The notes: generated by a model not told the origin, from the letters alone. 64,000 nt of DNA from JAAOII01 sp965207705 (GCA_965207705.1 OZ242292.1:124001-188000); one strand, 5' to 3'. Shown: positions 18,087-27,471, counted from the stretch's first letter. A program made the numbers and translations.

Positions 18087-19238
18087 TTATAATAAGCTGG
18101 CAATTGATTGGGCGGCTGTATGAGAAGCATTGCGTTGCAGTAGCTTATGCATGGCTGTGTATTTTTTGTTAAGCGTATCATCTATTGCATTTAACTGTTG
18201 TAATATGGCGGGAGCAAGTTTTTCCACTTTGGCATCCCCTTGGATAAACTCTTTCACTACTTCTTCACCATGCAACCAATTGGGTTGGGATATATAAGGT
18301 ATTTTCACCATCTGCTTGAGAATAATGTAGGTTATCAATGGTATCCTATAAACCGATATCATTGGACGTTTTATGAGCATACATTCTAAACTGGCTGTCC
18401 CCGAAGCCAAGAGAACAAAGTCCGCCGCTGTCATAACCTTGCGACTATTGCGAGTAAATATATGAAATTTATCTGCAAGCAGAGGATGTGATTTTAAAAG
18501 TCCTGCAAAATAATCCGCAGCGCTTTGATTTACTGCCGCTATTATAAAATTTAAGTCATTCCTATCCTCCAAGCATTTGATTGCAGTTTGGATAAATAGA
18601 TTACCCATATTGCGTTGCTCACTCTTGCGGCTACCAGGTAAAAGAGCAATATACGACTCATCAGATAACCCCAGCTCTTGACGGGCTTTTTGCTTGTCAT
18701 TTACAAGAGGTATTTTGTCAGCTAACGGATGCCCCACATATACCGCATTAACCTTGATACCCATTTTAGCTCCTTGTTGCTGGTAGTAATCTATTTCAAA
18801 TGGATACAAGCACAGCACCATATCTGTTGCCTTCGCTATCTTTTTAATCCTTCCAGGACGCCACGCCCATACTGTTGGACTAACATAATGCACCGACTTT
18901 ATCCCCATGGCGCGGACTTTCTCTTCAATTGCCAAGTTAAAATCAGGAGCATCTATCCCAATATAAATGTCTGGTTTATGCTTAGCGATCGTGTTCGCCA
19001 GATTTTTTCTTATGCTTAGTAATTTAGGAAGACGATGGAGAATCTCCACTATGCCGAGAGCGGTCAATTCCTCAAGCGGGAAAAAGGATTTCATCCCCTG
19101 TTTTTGCATTGATTCACCGCCAACACCAATGAATTTGGCTTGGGGAAAAATATTCTTAAGCTCCCGCATTAATTCTCCTCCTAAATAATCTCCCGACTCT
19201 TCACATGCAACCAAAGCAATAGTTGGCTTATGAGGCAT
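18087..19238 (-). CDS. lpxB: Lipid-A-disaccharide synthase
   Basis: This protein is 383 aa, the usual length. It is a GT19 glycosyltransferase joining lipid X and UDP-diacylglucosamine. It shows CEESGDYLGG at the start (usually GExSGD), GVGGESM, the YVSPTVWAWRPGRI block, the LLPGSRKSE motif and VLLASGTASLE. It lies one base after lpxA in the normal fabZ-lpxA-lpxB order. Confidence 0.95.
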   Translation of the reverse strand: MPHKPTIALVACEESGDYLGGELMRELKNIFPQAKFIGVGGESMQKQGMKSFFPLEELTALGIVEILHRLPKLLSIRKNLANTIAKHKPDIYIGIDAPDFNLAIEEKVRAMGIKSVHYVSPTVWAWRPGRIKKIAKATDMVLCLYPFEIDYYQQQGAKMGIKVNAVYVGHPLADKIPLVNDKQKARQELGLSDESYIALLPGSRKSEQRNMGNLFIQTAIKCLEDRNDLNFIIAAVNQSAADYFAGLLKSHPLLADKFHIFTRNSRKVMTAADFVLLASGTASLECMLIKRPMISVYRIPLITYIILKQMVKIPYISQPNWLHGEEVVKEFIQGDAKVEKLAPAILQQLNAIDDTLNKKYTAMHKLLQRNASHTAAQSIASLL

Positions 19239-19239
19239 T

Positions 19240-20019
19240 TTACCTAACTACTCCTCTTACAGACATCTTGATGAAGTCAATGAAATATTTTACTTCTACG
19301 TAATCCTTACACAACTGGATAATTTCTTGATTATTTAATGCCATGTTTGGAGTTTCATTGTGTTTATAAAAAAGCACATACGCTTTTTTGATAGCACTTT
19401 GTACCTGCTGGGAAATACCCGCCTTTTGTAATGCTATGCTATTTATCCCAAACGTTCTGTGTTCATTACCGGCGCTCTTGGTGTAGGGCGGTGTATCTCT
19501 AACCACCATGGCGCATCTTCCTATAAATGCATAATCCCCTATACGACAATGCTGATGTACACCTGTATGACCGCCAAGAGTAACATAGTTGCCAAGATGA
19601 ACATGTCCGCCAAGAGAGCTATTATTGGCAATGACATTGCCATCCCCCACCATGCAATCATGCCCTATGTGGGTATTAACCATAAAGTAATTATTATTAC
19701 CTACGCAAGTTTTGTTACCCCCTTCAAGTGTACCGCGATGCAAAGTGCAGCTTTCGCGAAATTTATTATCATCCCCAATTATTAAGTGTCCATTATCTCC
19801 ATTATGCAAAAGATGCTGACATTCCTCTCCTAAACTGCAGAACTGCCAAATTTGATTACGTTTTCCAATTGTGGTGGGTCCATTAATGATTACGTTAGCA
19901 GCAAGTACACTACCATCTCCAATAGTAACGTCCTTACCAACAATACAAAATGGACCTATAACAACATCCTTGCCAAGTTTAGCTTCAGGAGATACAATGG
20001 CGGTGGGATGAACCGACAC
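19240..20019 (-). CDS. lpxA: UDP-N-acetylglucosamine acyltransferase
   Basis: This protein is 259 aa and the first enzyme of lipid A synthesis. It is a left-handed beta-helix of hexapeptide repeats through about residue 190, with the catalytic-type His in THIGHDC and the C-terminal helical domain. The start is a GTG placed directly after the fabZ stop, so translation is probably coupled. Confidence 0.95.
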   Translation of the reverse strand: MSVHPTAIVSPEAKLGKDVVIGPFCIVGKDVTIGDGSVLAANVIINGPTTIGKRNQIWQFCSLGEECQHLLHNGDNGHLIIGDDNKFRESCTLHRGTLEGGNKTCVGNNNYFMVNTHIGHDCMVGDGNVIANNSSLGGHVHLGNYVTLGGHTGVHQHCRIGDYAFIGRCAMVVRDTPPYTKSAGNEHRTFGINSIALQKAGISQQVQSAIKKAYVLFYKHNETPNMALNNQEIIQLCKDYVEVKYFIDFIKMSVRGVVR

Positions 20020-20481
20020 CTATTTAATTGTGCTGTTAAAAAAGTCGGTTTTTTGCGCCCCTTTACAGTAGATAGTGGCTTCACAAGCGGTTTTATCTTC
20101 AACGCTGGCAACTCCATGATACTGCCAAATTCCACTTTTTACTCTGAGTATTTTTAGGGCAATCTTGATGCAATCTCCAGGAACAATTGGTTTTTTATAA
20201 CGCACTTTTTCTGCGCCAACTAACAAGTAGATAGTTTCGCCGTCAATCTCCTGCCCTATGGTTTTAGAACTGAGTATACCAGCGGCTTGCGCCATTGCTT
20301 CCAAAGTAAGAACGCCAGGCATAATTGATATATTAGGAAAATGCCCTTGGAAAAAACCCTCGTTATACGAAACATTTTTATATGCAATGATATGCGAATT
20401 AACTTCAAGCTCTTCAACCCTATCAATCATTAGAAAAGGGTATCTGTGCGGAAGATAACGTTTAATTTCTTCTATATTCAT
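20020..20481 (-). CDS. fabZ: 3-hydroxyacyl-ACP dehydratase
   Basis: This protein is 153 aa with the hot-dog fold. HRYPFLMIDRV is near the start and GHFPNISIMPGVLTLEAMAQ contains the catalytic His and Glu. It acts in fatty acid elongation and supplies the acyl chains used by LpxA. It lies between skp and lpxA; the lpxD gene that usually precedes it is missing here. Confidence 0.96.
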   Translation of the reverse strand: MNIEEIKRYLPHRYPFLMIDRVEELEVNSHIIAYKNVSYNEGFFQGHFPNISIMPGVLTLEAMAQAAGILSSKTIGQEIDGETIYLLVGAEKVRYKKPIVPGDCIKIALKILRVKSGIWQYHGVASVEDKTACEATIYCKGAQKTDFFNSTIK

Positions 20482-20512
20482 AAGTAATATAATGTCCTGG
20501 TTATCGTTAGCG

Positions 20513-21076
20513 TTATTTTTTCTTAGTGTTTAAATATTTAATAACGTCATCGGTTATATCAACTGCCAATCTGCCATATACTACAGCATCTTTTGCAAGA
20601 ATAGCATGAAGGCCCTTCTCTTCACTAATTTTTTCCACTGCTTCTTTCATTTTAGGGGTTTGCGCTTCAATAAATTTCTTTTCTCTGCTTTGAATATTTT
20701 GTTGCAACTCTTGCCCTAATGTTTGGTATTCCAAGACATCATTTTGCAATTCCACCAATAATTTTTCTTTTTGTTCTGCACTTAATAACTCACGATTCTT
20801 ATCAAGCTTTTTACGGTTGTCGCTTATTTTACTTTCTAATACCTTCAACTTCTGTGAATCCTTTTTGAATGCTTTTTCAATGCGGGTATTTTCCTTTTCA
20901 GCTTCCTTACTGGAAAAAATAGCCGCTCTCCAATCAAGAACTCCTATGACAGTTGCCTCGACAGTTGCCTCCTCTTCTGCAGCATAAGCATTAGTGGGTA
21001 ATATAGGTGCAAGTAAAACCAAGAATGTTAATACAAAAAATATAGGTTTAATAATGGGTTTAATAATAGATTTCAT
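20513..21076 (-). CDS. skp: OmpH/Skp-like periplasmic chaperone
   Basis: From the ATG at 21076 the protein has a basic N-terminus, a hydrophobic segment and an AYA-A type signal cleavage site. A long coiled coil of Lys/Glu-rich helices then runs to about residue 130, and a short beta part ends the chain. This is the layout of Skp (OmpH), the trimeric chaperone that hands barrel proteins to BamA. A longer frame starting at 21115 would put 13 residues before the signal and is less likely. It heads the minus-strand lipid A run, 31 bases before fabZ. Confidence 0.8.
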   Translation of the reverse strand: MKSIIKPIIKPIFFVLTFLVLLAPILPTNAYAAEEEATVEATVIGVLDWRAAIFSSKEAEKENTRIEKAFKKDSQKLKVLESKISDNRKKLDKNRELLSAEQKEKLLVELQNDVLEYQTLGQELQQNIQSREKKFIEAQTPKMKEAVEKISEEKGLHAILAKDAVVYGRLAVDITDDVIKYLNTKKK

Positions 21077-21154
21077 AGTAATAAGTATAGCATGTTCCGA
21101 TGCTTTATACCACACTTAGCGATTATTTATAAAAATTTGTTGTTTATATGGAAC

Positions 21155-21928
21155 TTATATAGGGTTGGGGACATCTATAAATTTATGCTCTATGCTAAAC
21201 TCCTGCGCTAACCTATTGCCCAGTAACTTAACTCCTCCCGTCTCACTATAATGATGACCGATGGCATAATAGTGAATCTTTTGTTCTTGGACAAAATGAA
21301 AAGTACTCTCAGAAACCTCGCCGCTTAAATAACAATCAACGTTTTTATCCTTTGCTTGCTGAATGAAGCCCTGCGCTGCGCCAGAGCACCAGCCGATTCG
21401 TTTTATCTGTTTGCTGCTGTCGTAAGAAATATGTAAGGGCTTTCTGCCAATTTTATCTTCCAACAATTTACTCAATTCCTCACAACTCATGCTTTTTTCC
21501 AACTCTGCAACAAACCCCAGTTTACTTGCTTGGTCTAATATTTCAACCTCTTTGGAAGTAGTATCAACTCCAAGAATTGTTCCCAGGTAAGCATTATTTC
21601 CCAGCTGGTTATGGATGTCCAACGGAAGATGATAAACGATTAGATTTAACTTGGCTCCCAACAGCAGTTCCAATCGCTGGCGCTTCATTCCAACTATACG
21701 CTGGTCCTCATTACGCCAGAAGTAACCATGATGAGCAAGAATTGCATCACCACCTTCATCTATTGCTTGACGAATTAATGCCTCAGATGCAGTCACTCCG
21801 CTGATGATTTTGCTTACTTCCTGCTTGCCTTGCACTTGTAAGCCATTAGGACAATAGTCCTTGCAAGTGGCGGCATTTAGCAAATCATCTGCAAAAGCAA
21901 CTATTTTATTTATATCAGCCATTATCAA
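21155..21928 (-). CDS. Nif3-like dinuclear metal-centre protein (YbgI family)
   Basis: This protein is 257 aa. It shows the metal-binding elements AHHGYFWRN, then YHLPLD in the middle, and AIGHHYSE near the C-terminus, as in the toroidal YbgI/Nif3 proteins. The biochemical role of the family is not firmly settled; bacterial members have been annotated as GTP cyclohydrolase type 2-like. The start at 21928 gives MIMAD; the second ATG two codons later is equally possible. It precedes skp on the same strand by 79 bases. Confidence 0.9.
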   Translation of the reverse strand: MIMADINKIVAFADDLLNAATCKDYCPNGLQVQGKQEVSKIISGVTASEALIRQAIDEGGDAILAHHGYFWRNEDQRIVGMKRQRLELLLGAKLNLIVYHLPLDIHNQLGNNAYLGTILGVDTTSKEVEILDQASKLGFVAELEKSMSCEELSKLLEDKIGRKPLHISYDSSKQIKRIGWCSGAAQGFIQQAKDKNVDCYLSGEVSESTFHFVQEQKIHYYAIGHHYSETGGVKLLGNRLAQEFSIEHKFIDVPNPI

Positions 21929-21981
21929 TTATTATCAATCATTAACAAACTTATGTCAGCAACACACCTTTACACACATTT

Positions 21982-22932
21982 TTACTTAGTAAGAAAATGG
22001 CGCGCATCCAAAGCCGCCATGCAGCCCATTCCTGCGGAGGTAATTGCTTGTCTATAATAGTAGTCCGCAATATCTCCGCCTGCAAAAACCCCTGCAACTG
22101 AAGTGGCAGTAAAACCAGGACCCATTACTCCGTGAATCTTGACATAGCCATCATTTAATTCCAATGCATCGCCCAAGAAATCACTATTAGGAATATGTCC
22201 AATAGCAACAAAAATGCCCGCAACCTTTATTGTTGATTCCTCGCCATCAATAGTTCCACGCAGGACTGCCCCGCTTATTCCCTTATCATCCCCTTCATAA
22301 GCAATCAAATCTTTATTCCACAGCACTGCAATCTTACCTTCTTTTTCAAGTTTAAATAGCTTATCCTGCAGCACCTTATCAGCGCGCAACTCATCACGGC
22401 GATGAATTAAAGTGACCTTTGAAGCAATATTGCTAAGAAAAATCGCCTCTTCCACTGCGGTATTCCCTCCTCCTATTACTGCCAACTCTTTACCCTTAAA
22501 GAAAAAACCATCACAAGTAGCGCAGGTGCTCAAGCCCCTGCCCATATATTGACTCTCATTTTCCAAGCCAAGCATCCGTGGTGAAGCGCCAGTTGCTAAA
22601 ATTATCGCTTTAGCCGAGTACTCGTTACTGCTGCCGTAAAGTTTCAAAGGCGAGGATGGGGTGGATTGAGAATCTGCAAACGATACCTTAGTAATGCTAT
22701 CAGATACAATGCGACAACCAAGTTTCTCACAATGGACTTTCATCCGTTCCATTAATTCAGGTCCCATCAAATTATTTGAGTCGCCAGGCCAATTATCTAC
22801 CTCCGTAGTGGTGGTTAACTGCCCACCAGGCGCTATCCCAGTAATAATAACGGGATTGAAGCCAGAACGAGCGCCGTATATGCCAGCGGTGTAGCCCGCA
22901 GGACCCGAGCCAACTATGATTAAATCTTCCAT
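21982..22932 (-). CDS. trxB: Thioredoxin-disulfide reductase
   Basis: This protein is 316 aa and an FAD/NADPH oxidoreductase that keeps thioredoxin reduced. The FAD motif GSGPAGYTAGIYGAR is at the N-terminus, the redox pair is in CATCDGFF, the NADPH motif is GGGNTAVEEA, and GVFAGGDIAD is near the end. AGAGAT lies upstream of the ATG. A 15-base sequence is tandemly doubled in the gap before it. Confidence 0.96.
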   Translation of the reverse strand: MEDLIIVGSGPAGYTAGIYGARSGFNPVIITGIAPGGQLTTTTEVDNWPGDSNNLMGPELMERMKVHCEKLGCRIVSDSITKVSFADSQSTPSSPLKLYGSSNEYSAKAIILATGASPRMLGLENESQYMGRGLSTCATCDGFFFKGKELAVIGGGNTAVEEAIFLSNIASKVTLIHRRDELRADKVLQDKLFKLEKEGKIAVLWNKDLIAYEGDDKGISGAVLRGTIDGEESTIKVAGIFVAIGHIPNSDFLGDALELNDGYVKIHGVMGPGFTATSVAGVFAGGDIADYYYRQAITSAGMGCMAALDARHFLTK

Positions 22933-22966
22933 TAATAATCTCTAACAAATAATCTCTAACAAATAA

Positions 22967-23410
22967 TTACCATTCGCCAGTGTTTTCCATGCTAGCCCAA
23001 GGTTCTTGGGGCGCCAAAGAATCGCCCTTTTGCAACAACTCCACAGATATGTTATCTGGGCTGCGCACAAAAGCCATGTGTCCATCACGCGGCGGACGAT
23101 TTATAGTAACTCCCATTTTTTGCAACTTCTCACAAAGACCATAAATATCATCAACCACAAAAGCCAGATGACCAAAGTTACGACCCTCTCCATAGCTCTC
23201 TTCGCTATCCCAGTTGTAAGTGAGTTCAAGCATAGGAGCTTTGTTTTCAGTCGCTGAGTTTTCGTCTTCAGGCGCTGCCAGAAATGCCAAAGTAAACTTA
23301 CCTGCAGGGAACTCACGGCGTGACATTTCCTTCATCCCCAACCCCTTACAATAAAACTTAATTGATGCGTCTAAGTCGGTAACGCGAACCATCGTATGTA
23401 AATATCTCAT
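22967..23410 (-). CDS. gloA: Lactoylglutathione lyase (glyoxalase I)
   Basis: This protein is 147 aa. It is a vicinal-oxygen-chelate fold protein with MRYLHTMVRVTDLDASIKFY at the N-terminus, a HLAF metal-ligand element near residue 80, and a Glu in SVELLQKG. It detoxifies methylglyoxal with glutathione, which fits a proteobacterial host. Confidence 0.9.
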   Translation of the reverse strand: MRYLHTMVRVTDLDASIKFYCKGLGMKEMSRREFPAGKFTLAFLAAPEDENSATENKAPMLELTYNWDSEESYGEGRNFGHLAFVVDDIYGLCEKLQKMGVTINRPPRDGHMAFVRSPDNISVELLQKGDSLAPQEPWASMENTGEW

Positions 23411-23490
23411 AATTTGTTTACCATAATTTAATAATAGCCCTATTATACGCCACCCATCAGATTATGCGGGATATTCAAATATCAAACATA

Positions 23491-23557
23491 AAAACAGACC
23501 ATCGTTCCAAGTATTTATACGCCATACCAGACATGTGTTCCAAGAATTTGGGCATCG
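23491..23557. repeat. Partial copy of the dispersed repeat flank (no hairpin core)
   Basis: The segment beginning AAAACAGACCATCGTTCCAA matches the flanking part of the repeat arrays at 32.6-33.15 kb (for example near 33114), but the GC-rich hairpin is absent. It sits in the promoter region of the next gene. Confidence 0.55.
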
Positions 23558-23575
23558 TAAGGTATAATTTATATT

Positions 23576-24379
23576 ATGAAGAACAGTGTTGTTATTTTTA
23601 TTTTATGCGTTATGTTGTTTGCTTCTGGCTATGGAACTGCAGTGCTAGTTGGCTTACAAAGTAAAGTGGATGACGGACTATTTTCTGTTGGCACATCCAC
23701 TACAAGAATTATTAACAACTCGTATGGGGCTCCCATATACATAATAAAAGAAGTGGAAGTTGAGGCAGAACCCTACTCTTATGAGCAAGATAATCTTTTC
23801 CAAGATATCAAACGGAGTTTTTATACTGATGCCGCTCAGCTGGTAGTAGACGGCATTCCAATGAGCGATTTAGTTCCATTAGTATCGCGCATCAGCGGTT
23901 TTGAAGAGGACAATATTTGGCGCATGCAACAACCTCATACTTTTGCCAAAAACCTAATCGCCTTGGGGTTACAAGAGTGCCAAGACATATATGATGCAGG
24001 CGATGAGATACCCAATGTCCTATTCTCACTTGATGTGTATAGTCCAGCAAAAAGTGCGAGCGATGACGAAGAAGAAACAACGACAGTTGCTGGCGTAGTT
24101 TTTGCCAGCGCATTTAGAACTGCCAATGCAACGCGTATTTACGCCAACTTTGAACTACCGAACAGCTATGAATATGGAGATGTCTTAGTGAAATGGTGTC
24201 GCGCTGCGCCAAACCGCAACATAATATATGGTCCACATAGTGTTGACATCTCCCGCAAGTCCAATTATGTTTGGTATGAGACATTAAACCCGCAGGCGGG
24301 AATTTATTTTGTCACTATCTATTCGTCCGATCAAGAGCCCAAGTTATTGGCTACTTCTTCGTACCTATTGGTAGATTAA
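23576..24379 (+). CDS. Membrane-anchored or exported protein of unknown function
   Basis: This protein is 267 aa. An uncleaved or signal-type hydrophobic segment occupies residues 4-25, so the bulk probably lies in the periplasm. The C-terminal 100 residues (FASAFRTANATRIYANFEL onward) look like an all-beta domain, and the YVWYETLNPQAGIYFVTIY segment is loosely like DUF2914, but I do not claim membership. Asp/Glu-rich linkers are present. TATAAT lies at 23563-23568, only 7 bases from the ATG, with no Shine-Dalgarno sequence, suggesting a leaderless transcript. Its 3' end overlaps the convergent PAP2 gene by 29 bases. Confidence 0.7.
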   Translation: MKNSVVIFILCVMLFASGYGTAVLVGLQSKVDDGLFSVGTSTTRIINNSYGAPIYIIKEVEVEAEPYSYEQDNLFQDIKRSFYTDAAQLVVDGIPMSDLVPLVSRISGFEEDNIWRMQQPHTFAKNLIALGLQECQDIYDAGDEIPNVLFSLDVYSPAKSASDDEEETTTVAGVVFASAFRTANATRIYANFELPNSYEYGDVLVKWCRAAPNRNIIYGPHSVDISRKSNYVWYETLNPQAGIYFVTIYSSDQEPKLLATSSYLLVD

Positions 24380-24926
24380 TAAATAACTTGTAGCCGACTA
24401 TTCCCAGCATCCCTCCAATAAACCATCCTGTCAAAACATCCGTAGGATAATGCACCCCTAAATAAATTCTGCTCAACCCAAACAAAAACACATAACAAAA
24501 CAAAAAAATCTTCATATAAACATGGCGCGCATAAGCCATCGCCATTACCCCAAGCACCGCGCTATTTGAGGCATGAGATGAATAAAAACCATATTTACCG
24601 CCACTATAATTGTTTACCAGATGCAACATATCCATTAATTGAGGATTATGTGAAGGACGCAACCGAGCAACCCATGGCTTGAATATATAGGTATCAATTC
24701 CATCGCTGATGATAACCATCATCAAGATAGATAGCAGAAAAAAAACATAACTACGTGTGCCGCCTGTGCCTATACGCCCCCCATTACACCACAGATAAGT
24801 TGCCACAATTATGAATACGCCAACCGCAGTCCAATCCGAAGTTATATACCAAAAGGCATAGTCAAGCAATGGGGTATGGCTGCCATTGATTAGCAGCAGT
24901 AATTGAGTATCGTATAGTTCAATCAT
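24351..24926 (-). CDS. PAP2-family membrane phosphatase
   Basis: This protein is 191 aa with five or six hydrophobic segments. It has the three PAP2 motifs in order: KPWVARLRP, then YSSHAS, and SRIYLGVHYPTDVL with the catalytic His and Asp. It acts on lipid phosphates at the inner membrane. Undecaprenyl diphosphate or lipid A phosphates are possible substrates, not distinguishable here. Confidence 0.88.
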   Translation of the reverse strand: MIELYDTQLLLLINGSHTPLLDYAFWYITSDWTAVGVFIIVATYLWCNGGRIGTGGTRSYVFFLLSILMMVIISDGIDTYIFKPWVARLRPSHNPQLMDMLHLVNNYSGGKYGFYSSHASNSAVLGVMAMAYARHVYMKIFLFCYVFLFGLSRIYLGVHYPTDVLTGWFIGGMLGIVGYKLFINLPIGTKK

Positions 24927-24949
24927 TGATTATTGGCTGGAATAATTCG

Positions 24950-25031
24950 CTAAATAGCTAAATAGTTGTTCTAAATAATTCCCTTAAATAACATCCCTAA
25001 ACAATACCCCTAAATAATCTCCCTAAATAAT
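24950..25031. repeat. Degenerate tandem array of a 13-14 bp CCCTAAATAAT unit
   Basis: About six imperfect copies of CCCTAAATAAT-like sequence lie between the PAP2 and prlC genes. The last unit supplies the prlC stop codon. It is simple-sequence expansion rather than a structured element. Confidence 0.6.
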
Positions 25032-27098
25032 ACCATTGTGGCGCAAAAACGCATCAGCTTCTGGTTTTCTTCCGCGCACTGCCACGAAATTGTCCAGCGC
25101 ATCGCCCACACCGCCTCGCTCAAAAATATTGTGACGTAATGATGAAGATGTTTTCTTATCATAGATGCCATTTTCTTCAAACATCGCATAAATATCTGCG
25201 GACATTATCTCCGCCCATTTATAAGCATAATAGCCCGCAGCATAACCGCCAGCAAAAATATGACTAAAGGCATTGGGAAAGTAATTATCTTTTATTTGTG
25301 GTAAAGGATTATATTTACGGCGTAATTTGTCATAGCATTTTTGTACTGCATTGGCATCCTTCTGCGCCTCAGCCAAGGATATTTTTGAGTGAACTAACAT
25401 ATCAAACATGCTAAATTCAAGCTGGCGCACCATCTGTAGAGCGCTATGAAAGTTCTTAGCGCCAATCAGATTTTTAAGATCTTTGCTCGGCAAGGGTTTG
25501 CCTGTCTCATAATGAGCCGATATATTCTTGATAAATTTCTTATCCCAGCACCAATTTTCCATTATCTGACTTGGCAGCTCAACCATATCATGCGCCACTC
25601 CATTAATACCGGCAACTCCGCGACAACTGACTTTAGTTAACAGATGATGCAAGCAATGCCCCAATTCATGAAACAAAACCTCAACATCATGATGCAAAAG
25701 TAACGATTCGCCTTTGGCTGGGTCACGAAAATTGCATACCAAATATGCCACTGGCTTTTGGATTTCGCCATTAGTTAGCCGCCTCCTTTGACGATTTTCA
25801 TTCATCCAAGCGCCGCTATTCTTTTGCGCGCGAGCATATAAATCGCAATATAAATAGCCAATTATTTCCTTGCCAGCGCCCCCAGCACTTCCACCGCCCC
25901 CATTATTTTTGCTTTGTTTGTTTTCGCGTGTAAGGGTAAAAAGACGCACATCCTTATGCCAGCTATTAAAACGGGTTTTTTCCTCAAACTTAACATCAAA
26001 AAGCTTCTCCGCCAATAAGAACATCCCCTCTAATACCCGTGGCAAAGGAAAGTAAGCGCGCAGTTTCTCAGCATCGGTACTGAATTTCTTTTGTTTGAGC
26101 TTTTCGCTATAGTAAGTCACATCCCAAGGATGGCACTCTTTCTTATGCTTAAGTGCATAACTGATTAGTTCATCCGCCTCTTTGCGAGCCATCGGCAAGG
26201 ACTTATTCATCAAGTCAAGCAAGAATTTACGCACTTTAGCGGGGGATTTCACCATATTATCCGCCATCAGCATATCCGCTGGAGTGGCATAACCCAACAT
26301 TTGTGATGTCTTGTGGCGCAATATTAATATCTGCTGAATTATAGGGTTATTATCATAAGTAGCAAAATCTTCCATTGTGGCAGAAGCGCGGGCTGCGAAT
26401 GCCCTATACACTTCTTCGCGCAGCTGTTCATCATCCGCATAAGTCATAACAGCATGATAAATCGGCATATCCAAGCCAATCAACCAACCGCTCTTTTTTA
26501 TTGCTTTAGCGTCACTGCGCAATTTGGCTACAACTGCAGCTGGTAAGCCGCTGAGACGTTTATCGTCATTAATGTGCAACTTCCATTCATCATTAGAATC
26601 CAGTACATTTTCACTAAACTTTGTGGTTAAACGGGCTGCTTCAGCTACAAGTTCAGCAAATTTCTTTCTTTTTGCTGGCGGCAAGTCAATTCCCGAAAGG
26701 CGGCATGTTAATAAATAATTGTCTAAATCCTTTTGCTGCTCCTCATCCAAATCGCCAGTGCTACGCAACCTTTTCATCAGCAGATATAAGTCGCGATTTT
26801 GATTCTGGGCGGTGGTATAAGCCCAAACCTTAGGCAAGGATTTATTAAAGGCGGCGCGTAGTTCTGTGTTATCACGCACAGATTTCAGATGGGATGCCAC
26901 TGAGAATAAATCCTCAAATAACTCTTCATCCCAATCATCCAGCAGCTGGGCAGTATTATCCCAATTGATGCTAAATTTCTTATCTTTGCTCTTCTTCAAC
27001 AGAGATTCAAGCCGTTTGGTATTGAGTTTTATGAGACGAGTGACTGATTTATCCAGTTGTTTAGGATTGAGTGCGGTAAAGTTAGTAAGTTCTGTCAT
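25023..27098 (-). CDS. prlC: Oligopeptidase A, M3 family zinc metallopeptidase
   Basis: This protein is 691 aa, the expected length for the thimet-oligopeptidase family. The zinc motif is HELGHCLHH near residue 470, and the C-terminal YKWAEIMSADIYAMFEENG region is typical. It degrades signal peptides and other short peptides in the cytoplasm. A Gly/Ala/Ser-rich insertion encoded by about 25869-25915 interrupts the domain just before the conserved GYLYCDLYAR block. It is a single gene, with the 5S rRNA gene just upstream on the same strand. Confidence 0.95.
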   Translation of the reverse strand: MTELTNFTALNPKQLDKSVTRLIKLNTKRLESLLKKSKDKKFSINWDNTAQLLDDWDEELFEDLFSVASHLKSVRDNTELRAAFNKSLPKVWAYTTAQNQNRDLYLLMKRLRSTGDLDEEQQKDLDNYLLTCRLSGIDLPPAKRKKFAELVAEAARLTTKFSENVLDSNDEWKLHINDDKRLSGLPAAVVAKLRSDAKAIKKSGWLIGLDMPIYHAVMTYADDEQLREEVYRAFAARASATMEDFATYDNNPIIQQILILRHKTSQMLGYATPADMLMADNMVKSPAKVRKFLLDLMNKSLPMARKEADELISYALKHKKECHPWDVTYYSEKLKQKKFSTDAEKLRAYFPLPRVLEGMFLLAEKLFDVKFEEKTRFNSWHKDVRLFTLTRENKQSKNNGGGGSAGGAGKEIIGYLYCDLYARAQKNSGAWMNENRQRRRLTNGEIQKPVAYLVCNFRDPAKGESLLLHHDVEVLFHELGHCLHHLLTKVSCRGVAGINGVAHDMVELPSQIMENWCWDKKFIKNISAHYETGKPLPSKDLKNLIGAKNFHSALQMVRQLEFSMFDMLVHSKISLAEAQKDANAVQKCYDKLRRKYNPLPQIKDNYFPNAFSHIFAGGYAAGYYAYKWAEIMSADIYAMFEENGIYDKKTSSSLRHNIFERGGVGDALDNFVAVRGRKPEADAFLRHNGII

Positions 27099-27142
27099 AG
27101 GATAATTATAAATAGCTATGTGAATGTAGGCAGGTGGGAATT

Positions 27143-27151
27143 AAAAAAAAA
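27143..27151 (-). terminator. U-run after the 5S rRNA gene
   Basis: Nine consecutive T on the minus strand directly follow the closing stem of the 5S gene. The terminal helix plus the U-run could act as an intrinsic terminator. Confidence 0.4.
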
Positions 27152-27267
27152 TGCTTGACAATGCCCTACTCTCGCATGGGAAATCCATACTACCATCGGC
27201 GAAGGACAGTTTCACTGCTGAGTTCGGAATGGGTCAGGTGGTTCCGGTCCTCTATTGTTGTCAAGCA
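27152..27267 (-). rRNA. rrf: 5S ribosomal RNA, not linked to 16S or 23S
   Basis: On the minus strand the sequence begins TGCTTGACAACAATAGAGG, contains the conserved CCGAACTCAG loop and GATGGTAGT, and ends GCATTGTCAAGCA. The two ends pair as the terminal helix (TGCTTGACAA with TTGTCAAGCA). At about 116 nt the length fits a 5S rRNA. No 23S or 16S lies on either side: upstream on the same strand the next 220 bases hold only AT-rich DNA, one hairpin repeat and the divergent miaB start. TTGTTT and TAATAA elements upstream could form its own promoter. Confidence 0.93.
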
Positions 27268-27385
27268 GTGTTATTATTACTCTAAAACAATAAAAAAACA
27301 ACATTAATATAAAAAAACTTACTAAATTAATAAAAAAATTGCAAATAACAGTAATTAATTTATTGGAAGGTCTATTTTTATGTAT

Positions 27386-27442
27386 GATGTCTAAATTCTT
27401 GGAATGATGGTCTGTAGGGGCGGAGCTGCGCTCCGCCCGCAA
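27386..27442 (+). repeat. Dispersed GC-rich hairpin repeat, single copy
   Basis: The core inverted repeat is at 27418-27438 (9-bp stem GGGCGGAGC, loop TGC), preceded by AAATTCTTGGAATGATGG and GTCTGTAG as in the arrays beside the Fic gene. Confidence 0.85.
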
Positions 27443-27471
27443 TTATTTTCATCTTCACAATAAACTCATGC

